A stretch of 64,000 bases of DNA from contig CM057456.1 in NCBI GenBank assembly GCA_016271365.2, positions 1,394,585,501 through 1,394,649,500 on the forward strand, written 5' to 3'. A model generated the notes under the pieces. It worked only from the letters and a program-made list of their open reading frames with translations, ran no database searches and had not been told where the DNA came from. The DNA comes from Neoceratodus forsteri. Taxonomy: Eukaryota > Chordata > Ceratodontiformes > Ceratodontidae. Both the position numbers and the translations under genes were made by a program. Shown here in pieces: positions 38,531 to 51,699 of this stretch. The stretch's first letter is position 1, and each line of letters opens with the position of its first letter.

Positions 38531-41500
38531 GTCCTAAAATCAAAGTATTAACTGAAGTATTAACTTGAACCTCCATCGAGTTGCTGCAGAGCCAGGTAGG
38601 GGGCAGGCTAGCCCTTATCTAGTGTGGTGGATTGGTGGAACAGAGTTCTGGGGCTTGTGCCAAGAGTACATGTGTACTCTCCATCTGGAGGGACGTTGTA
38701 CCACTGGGGTCGCTCCGAGGGTCTGGGTTTCTTCGGAACTGGGAAGCTGCTGCCTAGTGCTCTTCTGACTGAGAGCTGAGACAGAGGGGCTTTGTCCTGA
38801 GAAATGTGAGGCAGAAGGGCTACATGGCTGTGAGTTGTCTAAAGCAAGAGCAAAGTATCTGCATCTTCAGGCCTCTGTGGCTTCACCCTGATTGCTGCCT
38901 GACCTGCTGCTGTGTGCTTGTTCCTGCCTCAATCAATCTTCTACATCCGTGGTAACATGAGTGTTGGCACTGCTGGCTAGGACTTTGTGTTTCTTTGGAT
39001 TACAGTAACTTTCAGTTTGGATTACAATGTTGGGTTTCCAAACTTTGGGATTTCAAGTTCTTTAAATTGTGCTAGCACACTGTGGCCTTTTTTTGGGGCG
39101 GGTTAAATTGTAAGCTTACTAAAGTTCCTCAAGTTTACCACCAAAAGAACCAGGGCAATGTAGCTACCAGGTCTGCACTGGAAATTTAATGTAATTCCCA
39201 GGTACCCAGAGTCATTGGTTCTTGTGTAATACTTGAAATTATACTTTTAGTACTGGTACCAGTTGAAGAGTGTACCACACCCTGTGTAGTGTAATTTATC
39301 CTTTTGTGCCCTTTGGGCAGGCGCTTCTTAGAACATGTGGGAACTGAGAGGGTGGTGGTGACCCACAGTACAGTGGTTCACAGGGGGTATTGCTACAGGG
39401 TGGCAATTCTCAAGATGACTTTCAACTATCTAACCCTTTCTTTTCCTCCAGCTTCCTGGCTTGTAATCTGAAATTAAAAGCACTGTTAAGTCTGTCCACT
39501 TTCACTTCTGTGTGTATGTCCACTTTGCATTAACTGATTTGATGGGCTGAGAGTGGATTCTCTATTGAGAGGTGATTTTGGCTGGTAGAGAGACAGCTGC
39601 ACACTGCCCTGTTGAGGAGTAACAGAGCTACCAGGAAGGCAGCGAGTGCTGCGGATCACCAAGGTTTTGCCAATGGAGACAACGAGACACTTGCTATTGT
39701 AGCAGATAGAGCACAGTTTGAATTGAAGCTGGTTTGTGAATATTTATCTATGACCCCTGAGTTTGGCTCTTTCACCTGAGGATTCTAAGGTTCAAGCCAT
39801 TATTTGACTTTGTTCAGTTTTACATCAAAAGACCTGAAAGTCTGGAAAAATTCAGGAAAATCGAACTGCCCTCTTATTCTTGGAGGTACATTTTGTGGAG
39901 TGAAGACTTTCATAACAGGAATTCCCAGGAATTATCTGGAAAGAAAATCAGTTAGAGGGGAGTATTTTGAAAAACTCGTTTTTTCTGTGCACAAAGAACA
40001 AAACCACAAACCTTTGCTCTATGCTGTACCTTGCAGCTTTAGTTTTAGTAATTAAATCATCTCTGCTATTACTTTATCCTTGAATATGCTAACGGTTTGC
40101 TTTTTTCTGTTTACACATGATGTGTGATGTGCCTTTTGTGAGGAAGTTTGTTTATTTATTATAGTCTTTAGATGTTTTATAACTTTTTCAAAGTTTTTTG
40201 GGGATTTATCACCTGCACCGAGTTTTTACAGAATCTATAGAATTCATCAAACTCATCAAGTTCAACCTGTAAAATTTATTTGTAAACCGTATTGTTTTTT
40301 TCACCCTGTCAGCACTAAATTACTGTAATTGAAGACAGCACGTTACTGTTTTAAAAAATATTATGACATAATATTTGCTTGTTGTTGCTGACCTTTTTTA
40401 AATTACAAGTACGCTGCTGTTCTGATTGAAAGTGTTAATGTGCTGAACTGGTTGCTGGAGTTGATATTAGACCTGGTTAATTTTGAGTAATTAACCGTCC
40501 TTTTTCCTTAGTCTGGTAGACAGCTGGCTGATTGTTCCAATTGAATAGGTCTTTAGTTACTCATAAAGCTCTGTTGCACATTTGGGCATCTTGACTGATT
40601 AACAAAGTTTGGTTTATTTAGTTAAATCGATCAGTCTGATTGGCACGATTTGCACGTGGCAGTCTGAGAGGGATTCTTCCAACACACATCATTACTAATA
40701 CATATCCCCCATAGCTTATGGAAGCATTTGCTCAGTCTATTTTGTTTGCTTTTGGCCTTACACACTGCAGACTCTGTGTGGTTTTACATTAGAAACTCAG
40801 ACTTGATCTAAGGGGTAATACTCCTTTTTTTTCCCTCCGAAATTCTTGTGTCGCGTGTAGCATTTATTCACACTATTAGAACTTAAGGGGGGAAGAAAAT
40901 AAGTGCAGCATGCAAGGCTGTTATCCACTGTTACCTGCTTTCAGTGTTGAGGAAAGGTGAAAAGATGATGGTGAGTTCCACTTGGAAGACCCTCATTCTA
41001 GGTTATTTTTTAGGGTTGGTTTCTGTTGCTGTGGCTGTTAGCTCAGAGAGCTCTGTTTTCTTTTAGGAACCATCAACAAATCTCACGTTTGTTTAATACC
41101 ACCCTGTCTTGGGAGATTTTTGATATTCCCAGTCCTCAGCTGTTATTCGAGCAGTTGGTAGTATACCTTCCGAGCTCAATGTAAGTTCACTTATTTGATT
41201 ATTTGGTCATTCTTCATTTTTACTTTACTTTCACTCTAGCCTTTGAAATGTGGGTGGTAGGGAGCATGGAACTGGAAATAGTTTGAATCCAGGTCTTAGG
41301 AAAAATCAGGAAAGACTAGAGAAGTTTTATTAAAAAAAAAATGTAATTCTCAGTATTCTCTCAATACATCGTATACCATACTAGAAAAGCATCTGAAATT
41401 ACTTAAAGAACTGATTGAGTACATGTTATATATTCAGGTCTTGCTATCCATTCTACTCCAACACTTGGTTTAATTACCGTGTTAGTTTGTTTATTTTTCT

Positions 41501-41787
41501 TCTTTTTTTTTTTAGCCATTCAAAGGATTTGCCAGAAGACTTTATCCAGACTGACCTTTAAAGAGAATAGCTTGGATTTTTCGAGGTGTCTCTTGTAAAG
41601 TCTATGGGACTTTGGACTTGGACTCTGGATCTTGGACTTAGAAGCAGTTGAACATTAACACAGTCTGCAGAGGACTTTTGAATCTTTCCTTCTTTTTTTG
41701 TTAGTGGTAGTGACTAAATTGTAATATTTGTCCCTTTTTCTTTTTTTTCAGTGTATACTAGAAGTGGGAAAGTTTCATAAACTGATA
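38531..41787. other. unclassified 3.2 kb; end may be LINE 5' UTR
   Basis: No coding frame with recognisable motifs was found in the listed frames. The sequence is AT-rich with homopolymer runs (for example 41332-41341 and 41503-41513). The last few hundred bases may be the 5' UTR of the LINE whose ORF1 starts at 41788, but no element border was found. Hidden older repeats are likely. Confidence 0.25.
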
Positions 41788-43804
41788 TGGTAAAGGGTAG
41801 GAAAAAATGTAATAAGAACATGGAATCGTGTAATGGGTGTGTTCATCAAGGAGATTTCAATTTGGCTACTTCAACTCCTGTGCAATCTAAACCCTCTTAT
41901 GCAGAAATAGTAAGAAAGGAAAGAACACCTTGACATCTCCCCATCGGAGGGTCATTGGTGTAGATTTATTGATTATAGTCCATCAGCAGGACAATAACTC
42001 TGAAGTGCCACCATTTGCTCTAACCCCAAGATCTGAGGATAAGGCTTCTAAAAATTAATTATGTGAACAAATTACTGATAGTATTCAGCTAGCAAATAAT
42101 TTGGGAAACGTAAGTAACATTATAGCAGCCAAGCCAAAGAGGATCGTAATCACTGACTTCTTTCCCCCAGCATTGGCAATCTCTGCATGGATTAAGCCTG
42201 CTACTGAAAATGAAAATAAAATTAGCTTAACCTCTCAAATATCCCCCCCCCACCCCATGCTTCTATAAAATCTACAGATGTGGTGCCAGGGGAAATTTCG
42301 AACCAAAAAACCCATTATTTATCCTATCAGGCAACAAACATCACCAACTTGGAATTATTTAGTACTTTAGACTATTTGCAGAACTCTTGACGTGATGACA
42401 GATGATGCAGTGTCTAAAAAAAACAGGAGAGATGTATAATGAAATAAATAGTGCAGTGTCACCAAATGAGATATTTGAAAAACTGGATAATGAAGCAAAT
42501 GCTATTGAACTAGAGACACCATTAATTAAACAAAATTCAGGGAAAATTTCCACATGCACATTCAAAGCTTTGTCACATGCAATAATATCTAACATTGTTT
42601 TACTTGATTCTCTAAATGAGATTAAAAATAAAATTGACTTATTTCAGAAAAGTTTCCAGACACAAATTGATGTTAGAAAAAAAATGGTTGAATTACTAAC
42701 AATCAAAGGCCCCCCCTTTTCTCCAATAATTATTCCAAATACTCCTTTACGGGGAAACAAAAAGGGTAAGAATAAAAAAACATCTAAGAAACAAAAAGGG
42801 CAAAGTAAACCATTGGGTCCCTCACATGCTTTGGGGAAAGTCATAGATTTGGTACAGTAAGTCCCCATTCAGGTGTGGTGTTGACAAATCAGAGTGCAAA
42901 TATAAAAGTGACTGTTTCACAAAATCTCTCCAATGAAGTTTATCCTATAGAAGGAGACACATCTACCTGAAACAGTAAGTTGGTTAAACGAAGTGAGGTT
43001 GAACCGATCAAGGTAACCAGTAAATTCCAGACAGTGAAGTCACCAGCTGACAACATTATCCAGGATATAAACAGTAAGAGTGTAGTATTAAAGTCAATAG
43101 AAGGTAGAAACAACTCACAATCCTCTATTCACATAAAAGAGAACGGAAGTGCAGAATCTTTAACCGAATCCTTAGTTTATCTTTTGCAAGCGGAACTTGG
43201 GATTACAAAAGCAAAATCTAATATTGTAACCGTCTTTAGGGATAGATCTTTTTTCCCTTCTCCAGTATATTGTATAGTCACAAGTATGGGTTATGCTAAA
43301 CAAGTTATTTCTCAACAAAGAAGACTAAAATACCTTGGTTTGCAGTTGCATTCCCCAGTCACTTGGCATAGTATAATAAAACAGGTCATGGGTGAAGGCT
43401 TTGTTAACTCTGTTATAAAAAATGAGACTCTTGAGACAGTGCTCCAGTTCTTAAGTTGGCATATGCCCACCCTAGAACGAACACAAGTGAACTCCAACAA
43501 TATTCTATCAGTTTTTGGGGTGGAAAGGCTAAAAAATGGAAATTCAGAGACATCAACAGATATGGTGGTCATATTGCTATCCCTCCTGTTAGACATCTCT
43601 ATTGGTAGAGATGATTTATTCACTGTAATTCGAGTTCACAAAAAAAAAAAGGGGGAGGATGTAAACCAAATTGATGTTCAGACTAGCTCCAGTGACCTTT
43701 TTAAGTTGATTCTGAGAAAGGCAGACAATATAAAGCAGAGCAACATATTGGTAGTAGATTTAACAGATACAATTTTTCAAGTAGGTAAAAATGGATTTCA
43801 CTGA
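41788..43804 (+). pseudogene. LINE (I/Jockey type) ORF1
   Basis: A likely start at 41788 gives MVKGRKKCNKNMES and later SYAEIVRKE, a motif seen near the start of many LINE ORF1 proteins. After a stop at about 41930 the coding text changes frame repeatedly. The last part (42980-43804) is open for 274 codons: VYLLQAELGITKAKSNIVTV, LGLQLHSPVTWHSIIKQ, then a basic KKKKGED stretch. I did not recognise a zinc knuckle or RRM. ORF1 proteins of this kind bind element RNA. ORF2 begins 32 bases downstream. Confidence 0.6.
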
Positions 43805-44699
43805 TTAAATTTGGCCTATGAGCCCAGTCCACTTATGAATATGAAAACAGACAATACCCACAAATTGAGACTACTCTCATGGAATACTGCAGGCATTAAG
43901 CAAAAATCAGCAGACGTAGAATAGTTGGACTACATTAATTATTTTTTTGTAACACTATTATAGGAAACCTGGTCACAGGACCCTTTTGTAATGAATGGTT
44001 ATGAGGTGATATGTTCTCCAGCCATTAAACTAAACCAATATGGCAGAGGCATGAGTGGACTGTCAATCTATATTAAAGTATCTAGATCTTTAAAAATTCT
44101 ACATATCTACAAGATCTGCTTTAACTATATAATAGTGGTTATTAATTGGAATTCAGAGTCATTCATTTTAGCTAATGTTTCTATATCACCAAGAGCAAAC
44201 AATTATAAAACACTTTTGAATGAATGGTTATGTACCTTAATAAAGTTAATTCTACATTTGGACAGGCTAACATAGTCATTTGCAGAGATTTTAACACACG
44301 CATTAACATAGAAACATAGAAACATGGACTTTGACGGCAGATAAGGACTGCTTGGCCCACCTAGTCTGCCCATTTCCCTACCTAGAGGATAAGCAACAGA
44401 TCCTATTTAATCAACAGCCTATTTCTTCCTATCCCCCACAAAAATTGCCTTATGTCTGTCCCATGCATTCTTGAATTCTGCCACAGTTTTAGACCCCACA
44501 ACCTCCTCAGGAAGGCTGTTCCATGCGTCCACCACCCTCTCTGTGAAAAAATACTTCCTCACATTGCCCCTGAGCCGTCCCCCCTCTATCTTCAGATTAT
44601 GTCCCCTTGTTCTTGCACATCTCTTTTTCTGAAAGATGCTACCCTCTTGGACTTTGTTGATTCCACTGAGGTACTTAAACATTTCTTTCATGTCCCCTC

Positions 44700-47152
44700 T
44701 CCCTCCTTTCCTCAAGGGTATACATATTAAGCTCCTTTAGTCTCTCCTCATATGGCTTCTCTTGCAGACTCTGCACCATTTTAGTTGCCCTCCTCTGAAC
44801 TGCCTCCACCCTGTCTATGTCCTTGCAGAGATGGGGTCTCCAGAACTAGACGCAGTACTCCAGATGGGGTCTCACCAACTGTCTGTACAGGGGGATAATA
44901 ACTTCCTGTTTTCTGCTAGTGATACCTCTCCCTATACATCCCAGTATCCCCCCAGCCTTTCCTACCACCTTCTCACATTGCTTGCCAACCTTAAGGTCAT
45001 CTGTTATGATTACCCCAGGTCCCTTTCCATTTTTGTCATTGTTACTACCTCCCCCCCATTGTGTAATTTTCCCCTGGGTTTTTGTTTCCCAGGTGCATTA
45101 CTTTGCACTTCTTTGCATTGAATCCTAGCTGCCATACTTCTGACCATTCCTCCAACCTTGCCAAGTCCCTTCTCATCCTTTCTACGCCTCCTTGTGTATC
45201 AACCCTGTTGCAGATCTTTGTGTCATCTGCAAAGAGGCATACTTTTCCTTCCAGTCTCTGCAATGTCACTTATAAAGACATTAAAAGGACAGGACCCAGT
45301 ACTGAACCTCCTGGTACCCCACTAGTAACCCCTTTTTCAGAGTGGACTCCATTTACAATTACCTTCTGTGTCCTGTTGTTCAGCCAATGTTTTACCCAGG
45401 CTACCACCCTGGGACCCACTCCCAGGCTGGTTAATTTGACTATTAATCTTTTGTGTGGGACTGTGTCAAATGCCTTGCTAAAGTCTAGGTAGGCCATGTC
45501 CACAGCACCTCTCTGGTCTACTACTTTGGTCACCCAGTCAAAGAAATCAGTTAGATTCGTCTGACATGACCTTCCCGCTGTGAACCCATGCTGCCTTGGG
45601 TCCTGTGCCACACTGGCGTCTAGGTACTCAACAATTCTTTCCTTCAGAAGTGATTCCATCACTTTCCCTACCACAGAAGTCAAACTAACAGGTCTGTAGT
45701 TTCCTGCCTCTGTCTTGGTCCCACTTTTGTGAAGGGGAATCACATCCACCTTCTTCCAGTCCTCGGGTACCACACCATCCTCCCATGATTTGTTAAAAAG
45801 GGTAGTCAGTGGTGTCACTAGTTCTCTGCTTAATTATTTTAGAATTCTGGGGTGAATTCCATCTGGCCCCATTGCTTTGTCCACCTTCAGTTTTAGGAGT
45901 TTTTCAGAACCTTTTCTTCTGTGAAAGGACTGGGATCGACTTCTCTCCAGAGTGCTTCTGTTAATTGATTTGGCACCTCCCCACTTCCTCTTTTGTGAAT
46001 ACTGAACAGAAGTATTCATTCAGTATCCCTGCTTTTCACTGTCACTCTCTGCCCACCCACCATCCATTCTGTTCAGCCTCACTATCCTCCCTTGTCTTTC
46101 TATGCTCCCTGATATACCTATAAAAGGTTTTATCCCTTCTTAACTGAGTTAGCTATCTTTTCCTCAGTTTGTGCCTTTGCTATTTGACTACCCTCCCTGC
46201 TTCCTTCTGCCTTAACTGGTACAGTTCTCTGTCCTGCTCCTTCTGTGTTTTCTTATATTTCCTAAATGCTATCTTTTTCTCCCTAACCTTCACCGCCACC
46301 TCTTTTGAGAACCATAGTGGCTTTTTCTTTCATTTTGATTTGTTTATTTGCTTCACACAAAGGCGTGTTGCCTCTGTGATGGCAGTTTTGATATTTCCCA
46401 TTGTTGCTTCACCCCTCCTTCTAGCCTGTTTGCTAGTGCTTTTCTAAGGCACTCTCCCATCTTGCCAAAGTCAGCCCTTCTGAAGTCCAGAACCCTCACT
46501 TTTGTATGGCTTGACTCTAGCTGAGTTTATCATGAACCACACTGTTTGGTGGTCACTTGTTCCCAAATGGCTACCCACTTCTAGATCTGAGATCCTCTCA
46601 CTGCCCCCATTTGAGAGTACGAGGTCTAAGACTGCTCCCTCACGAGTAGGTTTCAAAACTAGTTGTCTGAGGCATGCCACCTGAAGGGCATCAAGAATGG
46701 CTCTTCTTTTGGATGTGGCTGCCACAAAGGTGCTCCAGTTAACATCTGGCATATTAAGGTCCCCCATCAACAGTATCTCCCCTTTCTCTGCCATCCTAAG
46801 TATGCCTTCTGTCATATCTTTGTCCATTCCCTTCCCCTGACCTGGGGGTCTATATACAACCCCTGTGCGGATTGTGGTGCCATTTCCAGTCTCTAAGGTG
46901 ACCCACAGTGCCTCCTTTCCTCCCTGTTTACTCTTTTGTTCGGTTGCTTTATCCTTCCTTACATAGAGAGCTACCCCCCCTTCTGCCCTCCCTGTCTCTC
47001 CTGTAGGTTGTGTACCCTGGTATGTTAACATCCCAGACTTGGTTCTCTGTGTACCATGTTTCTGTTACTGCTACAATATCCAGGCATCCCTCTTCCATCA
47101 AGGCCACAAGTTCAGGGAGCTTGTTGCCCAGACTACGGGCATTGATACTCAT
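44700..47152 (-). pseudogene. CR1-B ORF2: endonuclease and reverse transcriptase
   Basis: It starts MSINARSLGNKLPEL at 47152, with LDIVAVTETWY (catalytic Glu), VVYRPPGQ, GDLNMPDVNW and LGTSDHQTVW (catalytic His). The endonuclease is nearly complete in 46471-47031. RT follows with GPDGIHPRILK, TPLTTLFNKSWEDGVVPEDW, GNYRPVSLTSVVGKVMESL, QHGFTAGRSCQTNL and AYLDFSKAFDTVPHKRL, then after a frame change LFADDTKICNRV (45200) intact. The post-RT part reaches about 44420 with FFTERVVDAWNSLPEEVV. It has at least three frameshifts and a stop at 45833. Confidence 0.9.
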
Positions 47153-47496
47153 TGCTCTCCATTTCTTTTTTTAAAATTTAAGTTTATTAACAACCAGCGG
47201 GTACAATTAATACATATCTGCCAGGCAAGTTCTATATAGTGATACAGGATAGCCATATAATGTACATAGTCTTCACATTCCCCTTATAATACATTCTTTT
47301 CTTTATTTAAAAACTGAATCCAATGGATATGAATCTCCAGGCCGGTTCCAGTAAAGCCCCTACTCACTTCTCCCATCCCTCAGTGAGATGAAGCCCTCCC
47401 CACCAAGCTGCCCTCTACCGCTATACTTAGTCTGGGGTCTACCTCTCAGAGACGAGCTAGAGGTTTGTGGGGACATTAATCAGCAGTTGTGCCCCG

Positions 47497-50400
47497 CTAG
47501 AGCACCCATCTAGTCCACCTCCATATATATACTGGTAGCCTATGATTTATCTTAAACGTCAACTCCTCCATTTCTGCAATTTCCTGGACAATCTGAGTCC
47601 AAGTATCTATAGTGGGTACATCGTGTCTCAGCCATCTTTTAGTAATAGATTTATGGGCTACTGCCAGGAGGAGGGTCCAAAGATATAGTGAGTCTGCTCC
47701 AGACATGTTCTGGGGGTACTCCCCCAGTATGAGGCAGGATCACTTCAGAGGAATAACCAACCCAAAAATCTTAGAAAGTGCCTGAGAGACGTCCCTCCAG
47801 AAGGGGTCAAACCGTGGACAAAGCCACAAGATATGGAGGTAGGTCGCTGCCGGTTCCCCACACATTCTCCAGCAGGAGGAATCCCTTTCTGGGCTCCTCC
47901 GGTGAAGTGTGAGAGGGGAGAGAAAAAAGCGTATTCTCACTTTCCAGCTATACTCCTGCCAGAAGGGGGAACTAGTAGTCTTGGATGCTAATTTAAATAC
48001 TGTTTCCCAGTCAATTGCTCCGGGTTCAGTTTCTTCCTCCTCTCCCCATCTATATTTAATTTTTTCTAGATGTTCTTTTTTAAGGCCCATGAGGGCTCTA
48101 TATAATACAGAGATGAGGCCCGAAGTCTTCTGTGAAGACAATATGGTATACAGGCTCTCCACAAAGGAGGCTGTCCTCTCTGTTTGGGGATTTGCCCTAC
48201 TACAACAGTGGATATAGTCTCTGGCTGTAGGTAACGATAATGGTCTGCATTACATAAACCAAAGTTGTTCTTAAGAGACCTAAAATCCATGATCTCATCC
48301 CCAACCATAAAATTGTTTAACATAGATTAAGGCATTCTCTCCCACGTTCTAGCGTGTGGTGAATCGAGGCAGTGCGAGCAGTGTCCATGAGGAGTCTAAG
48401 AAGGGCCAGAGAAAGTTTTATCTTATATTTCTGCCAGGCTCTATGTGCTGCCCTTAGGGTATCTTTCACGAGGTTAAATAAGGGAGGAAGTTCCCAATGT
48501 CCCCACCTGAATAGTATGTACCCCTAGTGGGGTCCTCGCTCTTCCTCCTCCGCCCCTCTATCTCCTTCCAGTTGGAGCTAAGGCAGGGGTGGACCACAGC
48601 AAAGGCCCTTTAATTTGTGCCGCTAGATAGTAATCCTCGGGGTCTGGGAGTGCTCTGCCTCCCTTCGCCCTGCTCAGACAAAGTATGTGGGCGTTTACTC
48701 TAGGTTTCTTGTTGTTCCAAACAAACTTTGTGATTGTTTTTTGCCAGACTTGAAATTGCTTTTTAGGGATAAACGTTGGGAGGCATTGAAATAGATATAA
48801 ATATCTGGGCAAGATATTCATAGCTATAGTTTCTATCCTTGAATACAGTGGTAAATTTATTAGTGACCACCTATCTAGGTCTTTTTTAACTCGATTAAAA
48901 AGGGGAACATAGTTAGCCCCAAAAAGTTGGGAGTTATGTTTAGCCAACCAGACTCCAAGATATGACATTTTAGTAGCCGACCAGTTCACCGGTAGGAACT
49001 CCGCAACCCTTTGGGAGGGTGTATAAAAGAAAGACAAAACTTCTGTTTTCATTTTGTTTAGGGTATACCCGTTGTGTCTACCAAATTCAGAGAGAATAGA
49101 CCATATTTCTGGGATCGAGTTATCAGGATGGGACAAGCAGAGGAGGACATCATCAGCATATAACGATATCCTTCGCTGCTGTCCCCCTCAATACCCCTCA
49201 CCCCTGGGGGTAGACGGACACGCCTCCGCATGGTTTCTATGTAAATGGCGAACAACAAAGGAGACGGGGCAGCCTTGACGGGTGCCTCTATTTAAGGCTA
49301 AACCTTTTTAGAGTCCTCCATTTACCCTCAATGAAGCTTGAGGGCCAGAGTATAATGACTTAATACAGTCGATAAACTTCTGCGGAAGCCTATGCCTAAG
49401 ACCAAAAATAGGAACGGCCAGGAGACTTTGTCAAATGCTTTTTTGGCATCCAGGCTCTTTAGGCAGGCAGGGAGACGAGATCGGTGGATAGCATCTATTA
49501 TATTTATGGCTGTTCTAACACTGTCTGGGGCTTGATGGCCCGAGACAAATCCTGATTGGTCCGGGTTAATTAATTCTGGCAACATGGGATTCAGTCTGGA
49601 TGCAAGAATCGAGGTGAGAATCTTATAGTCAGAGTTTAAAAGCGAAATCGGTCAATATGACTCACACCTGGCTGGGTCTTTATTCTCTTTTGGTATTAGT
49701 GTGATCGTGGCAAACTGCCAGGAGGGAGGGACCGGACTCGTCTCCTGCCAGACCTCCGAAAACACATCCTTCAGTGTTGGGGTAATTTCTGTAGCAAAGG
49801 TTTTATAGAGTTCTGCCCCAAAACCGTCTGGTCCAGGGCATTTCCCTCCCTTCAGGGCCTTTATGGTTTCTAGAATTTCTGAGTGTGTAATTGGCTTAAG
49901 TAGGAGTTTACTTTTTTCCCTGAGAGAGGGTGGGGAGGGACAGGGCTTTGAGATATTTTATAGTGTCTTGGGCTGGGGCTGGCTCTTGGGAATTATAGAG
50001 TTTGCAGTAATAAGAGGCAAAGGCCTCTGCAACCTGTTCAATCTTGTGGGTTAAGCGACCTGTAGTGGGGGAGACGATTTTAGTTATTGCAGCCTTCGCC
50101 TTAAACTGCCTCAGTCTGGCTGCCAAAAGTTTAGTGCCCTTAGGTCCCCTCATAGTATCTTTGTTTAAGGTAAAAGAGCTTCTCAATCTCCTCTTTCTGA
50201 AGCTTTTGAATTTCAGATCTTAGGGATTTAAGTTCAGTATCTCTTTGTTTCTCCCATTTTACTTTTGAAGGACTCTAGTCTCCCAGTTGTCTATGTAGGT
50301 TGTGTTGTTTCAACTGCCTATCTCTCTTTCCGTGAGGCTATGCTTATAAGTTGCCCTCTGACTGTAGCCTTTAAGGTATCCCAAATATATGTGAGGTCAC

Positions 50401-51245
50401 CCTGGCGTGGGTTTTCGGCTAGAGTGCTCACTATGTTGCCGTTTATTTTGTCCATACCTCCCTGTCCTGAAGTAAGGGCGTATTCAGCCTCAGTGTATTT
50501 ACCTTTCTGGGCGGGAGATAGCAACTTCTAAAAATATCGGGTTATGATCTGATAGAGTGGAAACACCTACCCACATTGAGGGTAGGGCGGAGACACTATC
50601 TTTAAAGGCAAAAAATGTATCGAGCCGCGAGTACACCTTAAATCTAGGTGAGTAACATGTGTACTCTCTCGCTCTGGGATACCTTTCCCGCCAGACATCT
50701 ACTAGCCCCATCTGGTTCAGGATGTGTTTGACTGCCCTTGCCCTGTGCTGGTCTGAACTTCTAGTGTCCGAGGTGGTGTTGAGGCTTCTGTCCCAAATCA
50801 AATTCCAGTCTCCCCCCCCCCCCCATGATTAGGAGTCCCCTTGATCTTTCCATCACCATCTAGGCCAAAGAGGCATAAAATGTCGTGGTGGAACCTGGAG
50901 GAGCATAAACATTAACCAGGGTTACTGGAGGTCCTGTACTTTTCCCACCAGCATGATGTACCTTGCTCCACTATCCATCACAGTATCCTCCAACTCAAAT
51001 GGGAAAGACGCTGAGAGCAAGATGGCTACCCGTCTCTTACGTCCAGACTCTAGGAACGAATAAAACACCTGTGGGTGTGATCTAGTTCTCAATTTACGGC
51101 TTCTGAGGGAGACAAATGGGTTTCCTGCAAAAAGTTTATCTCACAATTCTGCTTAGCAATGTATCTCTGCAGCTGTTTTCTCTTAACCGGACTGGAGCAT
51201 CCATTAATATTATAGGAGAGTACTTTTATATTATGGCAAACCATT
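47497..51245 (-). pseudogene. L1 ORF2: endonuclease, RT and C-terminal Cys motif
   Basis: The endonuclease begins near 51240 with IKVLSYNINGC and LQETHL, then GLVDVWRERYPRAREYTCYS, YSRLDTFF and VSTLSDHNPI (50499-50801). RT is visible in fragments: LINPDQSGFVSG and KSLDAKKAFDKVSWPFLF (49328-49585), RQGCP-type sequence near 49265, and past the catalytic motif NGYTLNKMKTEVLSFF (49136-48558) with ATKMSYLGVWLAK. The C-terminal region has SSCWRMCGEPAATYLHILW (47740-48162), the Cys-rich end of L1 proteins, then ITKRWLRHDVPTIDTW. At least four frame changes are needed. The clade is L1 (possibly the Tx1-related branch of fish and amphibians). Confidence 0.88.
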
Positions 51246-51699
51246 GATACTTATATTAAGACTGATCTGGAGTAAAATATTTCGTATCCACAGACTTGAC
51301 CTGTCTATCCTCTTCAAAAATGTAAAGACCGTATAACTTAAGCAACAACTGTAACTTGGAAACTAATCAACAGGAGAACAGGGTCCCAATCAATAGTGGG
51401 GTCATGCCCTCGGAGCTATCCTCCACGGGACCTGGGACGAGAAAGAATGGGGCAAGGCGACCGTTAGGGCCCGATATACCCTTCTTAAATGTGGAGTTGA
51501 TCGGACTTCCTGGGAAGGCTGGTGGTCGTATTCAGCCCGTGGAGCAAGCGCTGGCGCGGTTTAGAAGAAACTCCGTGAATGTGGTGTAATTCCTCTTCCG
51601 GGGGTCCCCGATAGAGGTTGCTCTTGACTCAGAGGTGGCGTGCTTGACTTTGGCCCGTCTCCTCAAGGTTTTGAAGAGTCCATATCTGGACAACTAGAT